A DNA stretch of 17,900 nt from an uncultured Desulfobacca sp. (GCA_937958145.1 CALGOE010000198.1:1-17900), one strand, 5' to 3'; shown: positions 1-6,989, counted from the stretch's first letter. Program-made: numbers and translations. The notes: generated by a model not told the origin, from the letters alone.

Positions 1-332
1 CCACATTTTTCATGCCCCAGGATGATGAACAGAGGCACCCCCAGGTGATCGACGGCATACTCAATGCTGGCGATACTGGTGGGTTCCAGAACCTGGCCGG
101 CGGTGCGGATGACAAAGATTTCGCCCAGGTTCTTGTCGAAAAGTAATTCCGGGGAGACCCGGGAATCGGAACAGCCCAGGATGATGGCCATGGGTTTCTG
201 GCCGCTGAGAAGTCTTTCCCGCTGTAGCCTGAAATCCCGGGGGGCCCGTTCGCTTTTAATGAAACGCTGGTTCCCGGCGAGCAGATTTTCCAGGGCCACT
301 TTGGCCGCGGCAGCGGTTTTTGCTTGTACCAT
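1..332 (-). CDS. beta-class carbonic anhydrase, N-terminal part (runs off the window)
   Basis: Reverse translation from the ATG at 332 gives 110 complete residues with no stop before the window edge, so the C-terminal half is missing. The zinc-site motifs of beta-carbonic anhydrases are visible: CSDSR with Cys54, the capping Asp56 and Arg58, and GHEKC with His107 and Cys110, so the Cys-His-Cys zinc ligand set is complete. The RTAGQ motif at residues 76-80 fits the family. There is no signal peptide, so it should be cytoplasmic, interconverting CO2 and bicarbonate. A purine-rich GGATAGGGTGAG stretch lies just before the ATG and supports this start. The gene diverges from the histidine kinase gene, and its leader contains a UUCG hairpin. 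A link to the anion transporters nearby (bicarbonate supply or exchange) is only inference. Confidence 0.93.
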   Translation of the reverse strand, partial: MVQAKTAAAAKVALENLLAGNQRFIKSERAPRDFRLQRERLLSGQKPMAIILGCSDSRVSPELLFDKNLGEIFVIRTAGQVLEPTSIASIEYAVDHLGVPLFIILGHEKC

Positions 333-365
333 ACTCACCCTATCCTCCATACGAGAAAGAGCTCA

Positions 366-381
366 CCGGTCCGAAGACCGG
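366..381 (-). promoter_or_regulatory. UUCG-tetraloop hairpin upstream of the carbonic anhydrase gene
   Basis: Read on the minus strand, a perfect 6-bp stem CCGGTC/GACCGG is closed by the loop TTCG, giving the exceptionally stable C(UUCG)G tetraloop in RNA. It lies about 34 bases before the carbonic anhydrase ATG. No T-run follows it, so it is not a classical terminator. It could stabilise the 5' end of the mRNA or tune translation. On the plus strand the loop reads CGAA. Confidence 0.5.
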
Positions 382-512
382 CCCTGTTCCTGTCTTGCCT
401 TGATATAGCAGAACCAGCATCAAAAGCAAAGCCCAAGGATACACTGAGAAGTATAACAGGAACCAGAGCCGACACCAATACCAACCTTGCCCCTATGCTT
501 TTTCCGGAACTG

Positions 513-521
513 TGCTACAAT
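513..521 (+). promoter_or_regulatory. Candidate extended -10 promoter for the kinase/regulator genes
   Basis: TG-C-TACAAT at 513-521 matches an extended -10 element (TGn plus a 5-of-6 match to TATAAT). No good -35 lies at 17 bases upstream, which is tolerated in extended -10 promoters. Transcription would start near 528, about 40 bases before the kinase ATG. This is a pattern match only. Confidence 0.4.
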
Positions 522-569
522 ATTTCATCTGAAAGTCCACCGCAATCACCAAAGGGCTGAGGCGCCGTA

Positions 570-1508
570 ATGAGTTGGCCGTGTTGGCAACAGCTGGGGG
601 AGAGGAAAATCCTGGCAGCCGTGGGGGCTGCCGGCGGTTCGATCATAGTCTCAGGCGCCTTCCTGCTGCGGCTGGCTCAACGGGGGGCCTCCCTGGTCCC
701 GGAATTTTCCGGCAATGGCAGTGACCTGTTCCTGGCCGGGGGCTTCTTCCTCCTGAATATAGTGGTTCTGGCCTTACTTCTGACCTATCTCTGTCAGGAG
801 CTGGCCCAACGCACCGCGGTGGAAAGCCAATTAACCGAGGCCCAGGACCGCCTGCGCTCCCTGACTTCCCAGCTCTGTCTGGCCGAAGAAAGAGAGCGGC
901 GCCGGATCGCGGTCTATCTGCATGATCATATCGGTCAGAAACTGGCCATCGCCGCCATCAAACTGGGGCAGCTGCATGACGCCGCCGCCAGCCAGGCGCC
1001 GCTGTCTGCGGCTTTGGAAGAGGTGCGGCAACTCTTGAAACAGATTATCCAGGACACCAAATCGTTGACTTTTAAAATCAGTTCGCCCATTCTCTATGAA
1101 TTGGGGCTGGAGGCCGCGCTGGAGTGGCTCGTGGAAGAGCTTCAGAACCAGCATGGCCTGGTCGCCTCTTTCGAGGATGATGATCAGCCCAAACCCTTGG
1201 CCGATGAGGTCCGGGTCCTGCTTTTTCAGGCGGTGAGCGAACTACTCATGAACGTGGTCAAACATGCCAAAGCCCGGGAGGTCCAAGTCGTGGTCCGCCG
1301 GGAGAACGGTCGGATCAACATCAGCGTCCACGATGATGGGGTGGGCTTTGATGTCGCCGCCATGCGCTCCCGTTGGGGCCATAAAGACTTCGGCTTCGGC
1401 CTCTTCAGCATTCGGGAACGCCTGCGGGCTTTCGGCGGGGCCATGGACATCAAATCGAGTTTTGACGGCACCACCGTCACTCTCAGGGCTCCCTTGCGAT
1501 CGGAGTAA
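570..1508 (+). CDS. NarL-family (HisKA_3) membrane sensor histidine kinase
   Basis: This 312-residue kinase should phosphorylate the response regulator encoded 7 bases downstream. Two hydrophobic segments (about 14-35 and 53-75) flank an external loop of only about 17 residues, so there is no real extracytoplasmic sensor domain. A short coiled linker (about 78-105) leads to the HisKA_3 dimerisation domain, with the phospho-acceptor His118 in YLHDH. The HATPase_c domain follows, with N-box Glu224 and Asn228 in ELLMN, the G1 box DDGVGFD (255-261) and the G2 box GFGLFSIRER (275-284). All catalytic motifs look intact. Length and layout resemble small intramembrane-sensing kinases of the LiaS type, so the signal may be membrane state or a partner membrane protein, possibly a transporter. 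The signal itself is unknown. The ATG at 570 is used; its ribosome site is weak. Confidence 0.92.
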   Translation: MSWPCWQQLGERKILAAVGAAGGSIIVSGAFLLRLAQRGASLVPEFSGNGSDLFLAGGFFLLNIVVLALLLTYLCQELAQRTAVESQLTEAQDRLRSLTSQLCLAEERERRRIAVYLHDHIGQKLAIAAIKLGQLHDAAASQAPLSAALEEVRQLLKQIIQDTKSLTFKISSPILYELGLEAALEWLVEELQNQHGLVASFEDDDQPKPLADEVRVLLFQAVSELLMNVVKHAKAREVQVVVRRENGRINISVHDDGVGFDVAAMRSRWGHKDFGFGLFSIRERLRAFGGAMDIKSSFDGTTVTLRAPLRSE

Positions 1509-1515
1509 CTGCACC

Positions 1516-2169
1516 ATGGCCATCAGCATCCTCATCGCCGATGATCACAAGATTGTCCGGGAAGGCCTCATCGCCTTGCTGAGCCAACATCCGCAGATGC
1601 AGGTGGTGGGCGAAGCCGAAAACGGCCGGCAGGCCGTCCAGTTGGCCGCCTCCCTCAGGCCGCAGGTGGTGATCATTGACATCGGCATGCCGGAACTCAA
1701 CGGCATCGAGGCCACCCGCCAGATCGTCGCCGAGGTGCCCGGCGCCAAAGTCATTGCTTTGTCCATGCATTCCGACAAACGCTTTGTCAAAGGCATGCTC
1801 AAAGCCGGGGCTGCCGGCTATCTCTTGAAATATTGCGCCTCCGAAGAATTGGTCAGCGCCATCCAGATGGTCATGGCCAACCGGGTCTACCTGAGCCATG
1901 ACATTACTGGCATCGTTGTAGAGGATTATGTCCAGAAACTTGCCGACAGCGATGCCTCAGCTTTTCAAACCCTCACCCCCCGGGAGCGGGAGGTGCTGCA
2001 ACTCCTGGCCGAAGGCCACTCCACCCGCCAGATCGCTGATACCTTGCATGTCAGCGTCAAGACCATCGAAGTCCACCGCAAACAGCTCATGGACAAACTG
2101 GGTCTGGCCAGCCTAGCCGACCTGGTGAAGTACGCCATCCGCGAAGGATTGACCTCCATCGAACAATAA
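1516..2169 (+). CDS. NarL/FixJ-family response regulator
   Basis: This 217-residue protein has an intact receiver domain: acidic pair Asp9-Asp10, phospho-acceptor Asp55, switch Ser83 and Lys105. A LuxR-type helix-turn-helix DNA-binding domain follows at about 152-210, with LTPREREVLQLLAEG at its start and the recognition region near VSVKTIEVHR. Its ATG at 1516 is 7 bases past the kinase stop, so the two genes are translationally linked and almost certainly form a cognate pair. The reading frame stays open upstream into the kinase gene, but the receiver domain begins exactly at this ATG. The receiver closely resembles the first domain of the next gene, suggesting duplication. Likely targets are the downstream transporter genes; no operator was identified. 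Confidence 0.95.
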   Translation: MAISILIADDHKIVREGLIALLSQHPQMQVVGEAENGRQAVQLAASLRPQVVIIDIGMPELNGIEATRQIVAEVPGAKVIALSMHSDKRFVKGMLKAGAAGYLLKYCASEELVSAIQMVMANRVYLSHDITGIVVEDYVQKLADSDASAFQTLTPREREVLQLLAEGHSTRQIADTLHVSVKTIEVHRKQLMDKLGLASLADLVKYAIREGLTSIEQ

Positions 2170-2204
2170 CGGGCTTCCCGGCCATTGACCCCCCAGTGGA
2201 CCCC

Positions 2205-2250
2205 GAGGTCCATTGCGGACCTGGAGGTCCATTGCGGACCTGGAGGTCCG
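2205..2250 (+). repeat. Short tandem palindromic repeat in the regulator/CBS spacer
   Basis: The 19-base unit GAGGTCCATTGCGGACCTG occurs twice in perfect tandem (2205-2223 and 2224-2242), followed by the start of a third copy (2243-2250). Each junction forms the inverted repeat GGACCT-GG-AGGTCC, and a related GGACC/GGTCC pair precedes the first unit, so the RNA could fold in several alternative hairpins. The unit is reminiscent of the GATCTGGAGATC-type palindromes at 6861-7050. The spacer it occupies (2170-2392) otherwise shows no gene and only a weak promoter-like TTGGCA near 2354. Confidence 0.8.
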
Positions 2251-2392
2251 CTCTACTATTACCTTCCAAAGACGACATAAAAAACTAGGGTTTGCGTAGC
2301 GAAATATTAGGGATTGGTGAATAGACAGATTTCCGGCCGGACGATAGGATCATTGGCAAACTGAGAAAGGTTTTTAAAGTCGCAGACAGACA

Positions 2393-3394
2393 ATGAGCAT
2401 GTCCACCAACACCGACGCCAGACCGATCGCCATCCTCTTGGCCGGGCCCCATGAGCCGCTGCGCCAAAGCCTGCGCTCTATCCTGGCCGGGCAGCCAAGC
2501 CTGCAGGTCGTGGCGGAAGCGGAGGATGCGCCCGGCATTCTTGCCGCGGCCGGTCAGCGGTTCCCGGACCTGCTGTTGTTGGATATGGAGATGCCCGGCG
2601 GCTCCGGTTTGGAAATCCTCCGGCAGATACGGGCAGCCCTGCCGACGCTGAAAATCGTCGCCCTGGCCATTCACTCTGACAAGCGCTTTGTCCGGGAAAC
2701 CCTCAAAGCCGGAGCTGACGGCTATATCCTCAAGTATCTGGCCCATGAAGAGTTGGTGGCGGCGGTGCAGCAGGTTGCGGGCCTGGGACGCTATCTGAGC
2801 CCTTCCCTGGCCGAGAGCCAAGAAGGCCAGTTCTTGGCCGGTACATCACCACAAGCAAAAAAACATGCCCCACACAAGGAGGTTGTTATGCCTTATAAGA
2901 AGAAAGTCAAGGATCTCATGATCCCCTTGGAGGATTACCCCCACATCCCCTATTGGTTCACCCTGCGGCAGGCCATGGCCATTGTCCGGGAGGCGGCCAT
3001 CAAGTTTGAGGGCAGCTTCGAGCCCCGGGCCGTGTTGGTGTTTGACGAAAAATATCAGCTCATGGGCATGCTGACCCTGCGGGACGTGGTCCGGGGGCTG
3101 GAGCCCCGCTTTGCCGAGGACAAGGGCCTCATCAAGGCCGATCCCTCCCTGGCCGTCCTCATGGGGGATATGTTCGGCCCCGGCATGAAGGAGGCCTCCC
3201 AGAAGCCGGTGAGCGAAGTCATGAGCCCCATCAAGGTGACGGTGAACGGCGATGATCCCATCACCAAGGCCCTCTTCCTGATGATCAAGGAGAACGTCGG
3301 CATGATGCCGGTGCTCCAGGACAACAAGGTGGTGGGCATGGTACGCATGAACGAGCTCTTTAAAGAGATTTCCGACGTCGTCCTGGGCGACTAA
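2393..3394 (+). CDS. Degenerate receiver domain fused in frame to a CBS-domain pair
   Basis: The 333-residue product has a CheY-like receiver domain (about 11-137), a short polar linker (about 140-165) and a pair of CBS domains (about 170-333). The receiver keeps Asp64 and Lys114. The usual acidic metal-binding pair is replaced by Gly18-Pro19, and the switch Ser/Thr by Ala92, so ordinary phosphorylation looks unlikely. It closely resembles the receiver encoded at 1516-2169 (for example HSDKRFV and LKAG), but the helix-turn-helix is absent and CBS modules follow instead. CBS pairs usually bind adenine nucleotides and often control transporters or enzymes; here a DASS transporter gene follows after 43 bases. 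The ATG at 2393 has a poor ribosome site (an alternative ATG is at 2399). A much stronger site sits at the domain boundary, at codon 166. The protein is probably a cytoplasmic regulator. Confidence 0.8.
   Translation: MSMSTNTDARPIAILLAGPHEPLRQSLRSILAGQPSLQVVAEAEDAPGILAAAGQRFPDLLLLDMEMPGGSGLEILRQIRAALPTLKIVALAIHSDKRFVRETLKAGADGYILKYLAHEELVAAVQQVAGLGRYLSPSLAESQEGQFLAGTSPQAKKHAPHKEVVMPYKKKVKDLMIPLEDYPHIPYWFTLRQAMAIVREAAIKFEGSFEPRAVLVFDEKYQLMGMLTLRDVVRGLEPRFAEDKGLIKADPSLAVLMGDMFGPGMKEASQKPVSEVMSPIKVTVNGDDPITKALFLMIKENVGMMPVLQDNKVVGMVRMNELFKEISDVVLGD
2876..2890 (+). promoter_or_regulatory. Strong internal ribosome binding site and in-frame start codon
   Basis: A full-strength AAGGAGG (2876-2882) is followed, after TTGTT, by an ATG at 2888-2890 in the same frame as the gene starting at 2393. 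It falls exactly between the receiver domain and the CBS pair. It is the best Shine-Dalgarno match in this part of the window, much better than that of the upstream start. Confidence 0.75.
2888..3394 (+). CDS. Probable free-standing CBS-pair protein made from an internal start
   Basis: Starting at the internal ATG gives a 168-residue protein beginning MPYKKKVKDLM and consisting of the CBS pair alone, a plausible complete size for a stand-alone CBS protein. The first CBS motif covers about residues 5-75 and the second about 107-165 (from VSEVMSPIKVTV to the C-terminus). It is nested in frame in the larger ORF, so the locus could yield both a receiver-CBS fusion and a CBS-only protein. Alternatively this is the ancestral gene, and the upstream receiver remnant has become joined by loss of its stop codon. 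Expected role: a nucleotide-responsive regulator of the anion transporter encoded immediately downstream, which is inference from gene order. Confidence 0.6.
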   Translation: MPYKKKVKDLMIPLEDYPHIPYWFTLRQAMAIVREAAIKFEGSFEPRAVLVFDEKYQLMGMLTLRDVVRGLEPRFAEDKGLIKADPSLAVLMGDMFGPGMKEASQKPVSEVMSPIKVTVNGDDPITKALFLMIKENVGMMPVLQDNKVVGMVRMNELFKEISDVVLGD

Positions 3395-3437
3395 GCCATA
3401 CGGCGGCTGATATTGTGATTCCGAGAGGTTAACTGAC

Positions 3438-4970
3438 ATGGCGGATGAAAGCAAAAAAGCACCGTTGAGCGCCGGACTGCCGGAAATGCCTGAAGAAATC
3501 GTCCTGGCACCCCCGAAACGCGTTATTGACTGGCGCCGCATCTTTTTCATTGTCCTGGGATTGGCAATTTTTACCCTCTTTTATTTTATTCCCAGCCTGC
3601 CGGATGCCAAGGATCCGGCTGGCAAGGTCTTCCACCTCACCTGGGAGGGGAAGATGTCCATCGGCCTCTTCCTCATGGCCGGCATCTGGTGGGTCTTTGA
3701 GGTCATGCCCATCGGCGCCACCTCCATTGCCATCGGGCTGTTTCAGGTATTATTTCAAATCCGCTCGGCCAACGAGGCCTTGCGGGACTTTTTTGACCCC
3801 TCGGTCTGGTTCATCTTCGGCTCGGTGGTCATTGGCCTGTCCTTTACCGCCACCGGCCTGACCAAACGCATGGCCTACAAGATGTTGGGCATCGTGGGCG
3901 AACAGACCAAATTCATCCTCTTGGGCAGCTTTGTGGTTATCGGCTTCATGACCTTAATTATGGCCCACACTGCCGTGGCCGCCGCCACCTTCCCCCTGCT
4001 GATGGCCATTAACGCCCTCTACGATGATTCGGGCAAACCCACCCGATTCGGCAAAGGTTTGTTTATCGGTATGGCCTGGTCCGCCGGCGCCGGTTCCATC
4101 ATCACCTACCTGGGCGCGGCCCGGGGCGTGGCCGCGGCCGGCATGTTCAAGAAGTTCACCGGACAGGATGTGGGCTTCTTTGAGTTGATCTGGTACATGG
4201 CCCCCATCGGCCTGTTGATGATCTTCCTGATCTGGCTCATTATCATCGTCTGCTTCAAACCGGAGCGGGATACTATACCAGGCTTGCGCCAGAAGGCGGC
4301 GGAGCTCACCAAAGAGCTGGGGCCCATGAGCAACAAGGAAAAGTTCGTCATCGTCACCGTCGTGGCCATTGTCCTGCTCTTTGTCCTCAAGGCCTTCCCG
4401 CCCTCCAAGGCCTTTGCCGACCTGGACCGGGCCGGCATCATGCTGGTGGGCACGCTGCTCTTTTTCCTGTCCAAGACTCTGACCGTGGAAGACCTGGAGA
4501 CCATCCCCTGGAACATCATTCTCCTGTTCGGCGGGGCCATGTCCATCGGCTTCTGCCTCTGGCAGACCAAGGCGGCGGAGTGGATCGCCATCCATTGGCT
4601 GTCCATGTTCGTCAATGCCCATTGGCTGGTCTTTGTCCTGGGCATCGCCTTCTTTGTCCTGCTCATGACCAATTTCATCATGAATGTGGCGGCCATTGCC
4701 ATCTCCCTGCCGGTGTCCCTGGTTATTGCGCCCTACCTCAATGTGGCGCCCCATGTCATCCTCTTTGCCTCCCTGACCACGGCCGGCATGCCGTTTATCC
4801 TGCTCATCGGCGCTGCGCCCAATGCCATCGCCTATGAATCCAAGCAGTTCACCACCGGCGAATTCTTTACGTACGGCTGGATCGGCAACGTGGTGCTGAT
4901 GTTAGCGCTGGCAATTTTTGTTTATGTCATCTGGCCGCTGCAGGGCATGCCGGTATATTTGGGAAAATAA
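3438..4970 (+). CDS. DASS/SLC13-family anion transporter
   Basis: This 510-residue, strongly hydrophobic protein has the layout of divalent anion:sodium symporters: a cytoplasmic N-terminal tail (1-33), then roughly a dozen membrane spans, including two re-entrant hairpin regions. The family motif near the C-terminus is recognisable as GAAPNAIAYESKQF (458-471). The normally conserved SNT triplets that bind sodium and substrate are changed: the first position reads AHT (176-178) in LIMAHTAVAAATFPLL and the second MNV (415-417) in TNFIMNVAAIAI. Family members import dicarboxylates, citrate or sulfate; DASS proteins are candidate sulfate importers in sulfate reducers. Substrate and ion coupling cannot be assigned here. 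A GAGAGG ribosome site precedes the ATG at 3438. The CBS gene lies 43 bases upstream and the first P-protein-like permease 64 bases downstream, suggesting an operon. Confidence 0.88.
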   Translation: MADESKKAPLSAGLPEMPEEIVLAPPKRVIDWRRIFFIVLGLAIFTLFYFIPSLPDAKDPAGKVFHLTWEGKMSIGLFLMAGIWWVFEVMPIGATSIAIGLFQVLFQIRSANEALRDFFDPSVWFIFGSVVIGLSFTATGLTKRMAYKMLGIVGEQTKFILLGSFVVIGFMTLIMAHTAVAAATFPLLMAINALYDDSGKPTRFGKGLFIGMAWSAGAGSIITYLGAARGVAAAGMFKKFTGQDVGFFELIWYMAPIGLLMIFLIWLIIIVCFKPERDTIPGLRQKAAELTKELGPMSNKEKFVIVTVVAIVLLFVLKAFPPSKAFADLDRAGIMLVGTLLFFLSKTLTVEDLETIPWNIILLFGGAMSIGFCLWQTKAAEWIAIHWLSMFVNAHWLVFVLGIAFFVLLMTNFIMNVAAIAISLPVSLVIAPYLNVAPHVILFASLTTAGMPFILLIGAAPNAIAYESKQFTTGEFFTYGWIGNVVLMLALAIFVYVIWPLQGMPVYLGK

Positions 4971-4977
4971 CCTGACT

Positions 4978-5005
4978 GCCGGGGTGGCCTCCTGACTGCC
5001 CCGGC
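4978..5005 (+). other. Hairpin between the DASS and first permease genes
   Basis: Arms GCCGGGG (4978-4984) and CCCCGGC (4999-5005) can pair around a 14-base loop, and the 10-mer CCTGACTGCC occurs twice (4971-4980, 4991-5000). No T-run follows, so it is unlikely to be a full terminator. It could set the 3' end or stability of the upstream message or reduce read-through. Confidence 0.35.
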
Positions 5006-5034
5006 CAGCATCTGTTCAAGAAGGAAGAACGCAC

Positions 5035-6798
5035 ATGCGAGCCAAACTGTTTCTGTCAGCAATCATGGTCCTACTCGTCTTTGCGGCGGGACATCTGGGC
5101 GCCGCCAACGCTTGGGCCGCCCCGGCGCCTCCGGCCGGGGACCGGCTGAGCGTCGCCGGGGTCATCAACAACCCCCAGGGCAAAGGCGTCAAAGAGGTGG
5201 AAATAGAGGTGCTGGTCAACGGCCACCACGTCAAGACCGTGAAGGCGGAAGAGATCGTCACCGGCAAATCGGGCAGCTTCCTGGCCGAGTTCATCCTGCC
5301 AGCCGGCACCCTGCCGGGGGGAAAAGTCGAAGTGGCGGCCAGCAAGCCCTCCTGGCGGCCCTTGGCGCCCACCGCCATTCAGGTCTTTGAAACCGGGGTG
5401 GACAGAGACGGCAACAAAACCTTTCAGGGCCAAGGCAATTTCACCTTGAACCGGGCCATCACCCCGGCCTTCTGGATCGCTACGATCGTCTTGCTGCTGG
5501 TCTATGTCATCATCGCCGCTGAGTGGATGCACCGGACCCTGGCGGCCCTGCTGGGCGCGGCGCTGATCCTCTTTATCAGCTACACGGCCGGAACCTTCAA
5601 TAAGGGCTTCTTTATCCTTTCTTTTGAGGACGCCATTGCCGCCATTGACATGAATGTCATCTTCCTGCTCATGGGCATGATGATCATCGTCGGCGTCCTG
5701 AAAAAGACCGGCATGTTCCAGTGGCTGGCCTACAAATCCTATGCCCTGGCCCGGGGCAACATTTTTATCCTGTCGGTCATTCTCATGTGGGTGACGGCAA
5801 TCTGTTCCGCCTTCCTGGACAACGTCACCACCATGCTCTTGATGATCCCGGTGACCATCGAAATCGCCGTGACGTTGAAGATCAACCCCATGAGCCTGTT
5901 GATTCCCGAAGTCTTCGCCTCCAACGCCGGCGGCACCGCCACCCTCATCGGCGACCCGCCCAACATCCTCATCGGCTCCTATGCCAACCTGACCTTTGCC
6001 GATTTTGTGGTGAATCTGACCCCCGTTATCATTGTCAGCATGATCTTTACGGCAGTTTACTATGTCTATTGGTATAAAAAGTCTTACCTGAAAGCCGAAG
6101 TCAAGGATATTGCCAAAACCATTGCCTACCTGAAAGAAGAATACCGCATCACCAACGTCAAACTGACTATTATGGGTTTGGCCCTCCTGGCTTTTACCAT
6201 CTTTTTGTTTATCATCCATGGGGTGCTGCACATGGAGCCCTCCATTGCCGCCCTCACCGGCGCCATGTTCCTGCTGGTCATCTCCCGGGTGGATATCGTG
6301 GAGATGCTGGAACATGAAGTGGAGTGGCCCACCCTGATCTTCTTCATCGCCCTGTTCATGGTCATTGCCGGCGCCGAAGAGACCGGGCTCATCCAGGTCA
6401 TCGCCGAGTGGGTGCGGGACGTCTCCCGGGGCAACCTGACGATAGCGGTCATCATGGTCCTGTGGGTCAGCGCCATTGCCAGCGCCTTTATTGACAACAT
6501 CCCCTTTACCGCCACCATGCTGCCCATTATCGCCTTTTTGAATACCACCATCCCCGGCGCCGAGACCGGCATCCTCTGGTGGTCCCTGGCCCTGGGCGCC
6601 TGTTTGGGCGGCAACGGCACCATGATCGGCGCCAGCGCCAACGTCGTCACCGTGGGTCTGGCCGAAAAAGCCGGCTATCATATCAGCTTTATCGGCTATA
6701 TCAAGGCCTGTTTTATTCCGATGCTCATAACCGTGGCCCTGTGTAATGTGTATCTGCTGATCGTGACCTTTGTGCGGCCGTTGGCCATGAGCCGTTAA
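5035..6798 (+). CDS. ArsB/NhaD/P-protein-like permease with exported N-terminal domain (copy 1)
   Basis: This 587-residue protein starts with a signal peptide (about 1-29, hydrophobic core then AWA-AP). An exported beta-rich domain of about 105 residues (35-140) resembles Ig-like or carboxypeptidase-regulatory folds. The membrane domain runs from about 145 and has two inverted halves. Half one carries FLDNVTTMLLMIPVTI (DNVTT at 262-266) and GGTATLIGDPPN (299-310). Half two carries FIDNIPFTATMLP (DNIPF at 487-491) and GGNGTMIGASANV. These are the helix-break motifs of the ion transporter superfamily branch containing ArsB, NhaD and the human P protein (OCA2). The transported ion is not evident; sodium/proton exchange or anion transport are both possible. 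AAGAAGGAAG precedes the ATG at 5035. A close paralogue follows at 7396. Confidence 0.88.
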   Translation: MRAKLFLSAIMVLLVFAAGHLGAANAWAAPAPPAGDRLSVAGVINNPQGKGVKEVEIEVLVNGHHVKTVKAEEIVTGKSGSFLAEFILPAGTLPGGKVEVAASKPSWRPLAPTAIQVFETGVDRDGNKTFQGQGNFTLNRAITPAFWIATIVLLLVYVIIAAEWMHRTLAALLGAALILFISYTAGTFNKGFFILSFEDAIAAIDMNVIFLLMGMMIIVGVLKKTGMFQWLAYKSYALARGNIFILSVILMWVTAICSAFLDNVTTMLLMIPVTIEIAVTLKINPMSLLIPEVFASNAGGTATLIGDPPNILIGSYANLTFADFVVNLTPVIIVSMIFTAVYYVYWYKKSYLKAEVKDIAKTIAYLKEEYRITNVKLTIMGLALLAFTIFLFIIHGVLHMEPSIAALTGAMFLLVISRVDIVEMLEHEVEWPTLIFFIALFMVIAGAEETGLIQVIAEWVRDVSRGNLTIAVIMVLWVSAIASAFIDNIPFTATMLPIIAFLNTTIPGAETGILWWSLALGACLGGNGTMIGASANVVTVGLAEKAGYHISFIGYIKACFIPMLITVALCNVYLLIVTFVRPLAMSR

Positions 6799-6819
6799 CG
6801 CAGGGAATAGGGAAAAGTC

Positions 6820-6842
6820 TTATAGGGCGGCCTGTGGCCGCC
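6820..6842 (+). repeat. GGCGGCC palindromic repeat, copy 1
   Basis: TTATAGGGCGGCC is followed by TGT and GGCCGCC, forming a perfect 7-bp stem (6826-6832 with 6836-6842) and a 3-base loop. A second copy lies at 6928-6950 with the same TTATAG lead-in. Copy 1 begins 22 bases past the first permease stop and could help end or stabilise its transcript. Confidence 0.8.
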
Positions 6843-6860
6843 GCTCATTCCTTAAATAGG

Positions 6861-6922
6861 GCAACGCCGACCTCCTGATCGGCCGCGCTTCTCACTTCGC
6901 CGGTCTCCAGGTCGGCAGCGCT
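6861..6922 (+). repeat. Two GCCGAYC-type palindromes
   Basis: GCCGACC-TCCT-GATCGGC (6866-6883) and GCCGGTC-TCCA-GGTCGGC (6899-6916) are imperfect hairpins of one repeat family. The first has one mismatch; the second pairs with two G-T wobbles. The second is flanked by AGCGCT. The family continues at 7027-7044. Confidence 0.7.
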
Positions 6923-6927
6923 CAGTT

Positions 6928-6950
6928 TTATAGGGCGGCCCGTGGCCGCC
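6928..6950 (+). repeat. GGCGGCC palindromic repeat, copy 2
   Basis: TTATAGGGCGGCC, CGT, then GGCCGCC gives the same 7-bp stem (6934-6940 with 6944-6950) as copy 1 at 6820-6842. One loop base differs. Confidence 0.8.
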
Positions 6951-6989
6951 GTTGCTTCACGCCATGACAAAAATTTATTAATCCCGGGG

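Noticed and set aside
1264..1515. Upstream extension of the response regulator frame into the kinase gene
   Set aside because: The extra 84 residues overlap the kinase ATPase domain in another frame and resemble no domain; the receiver starts exactly at the ATG at 1516.
5071..6681. Long minus-strand ORF opposite the first permease
   Set aside because: It has a low-complexity Gly/Asp/His/Gln-rich composition typical of the antisense of GC-rich membrane protein genes.
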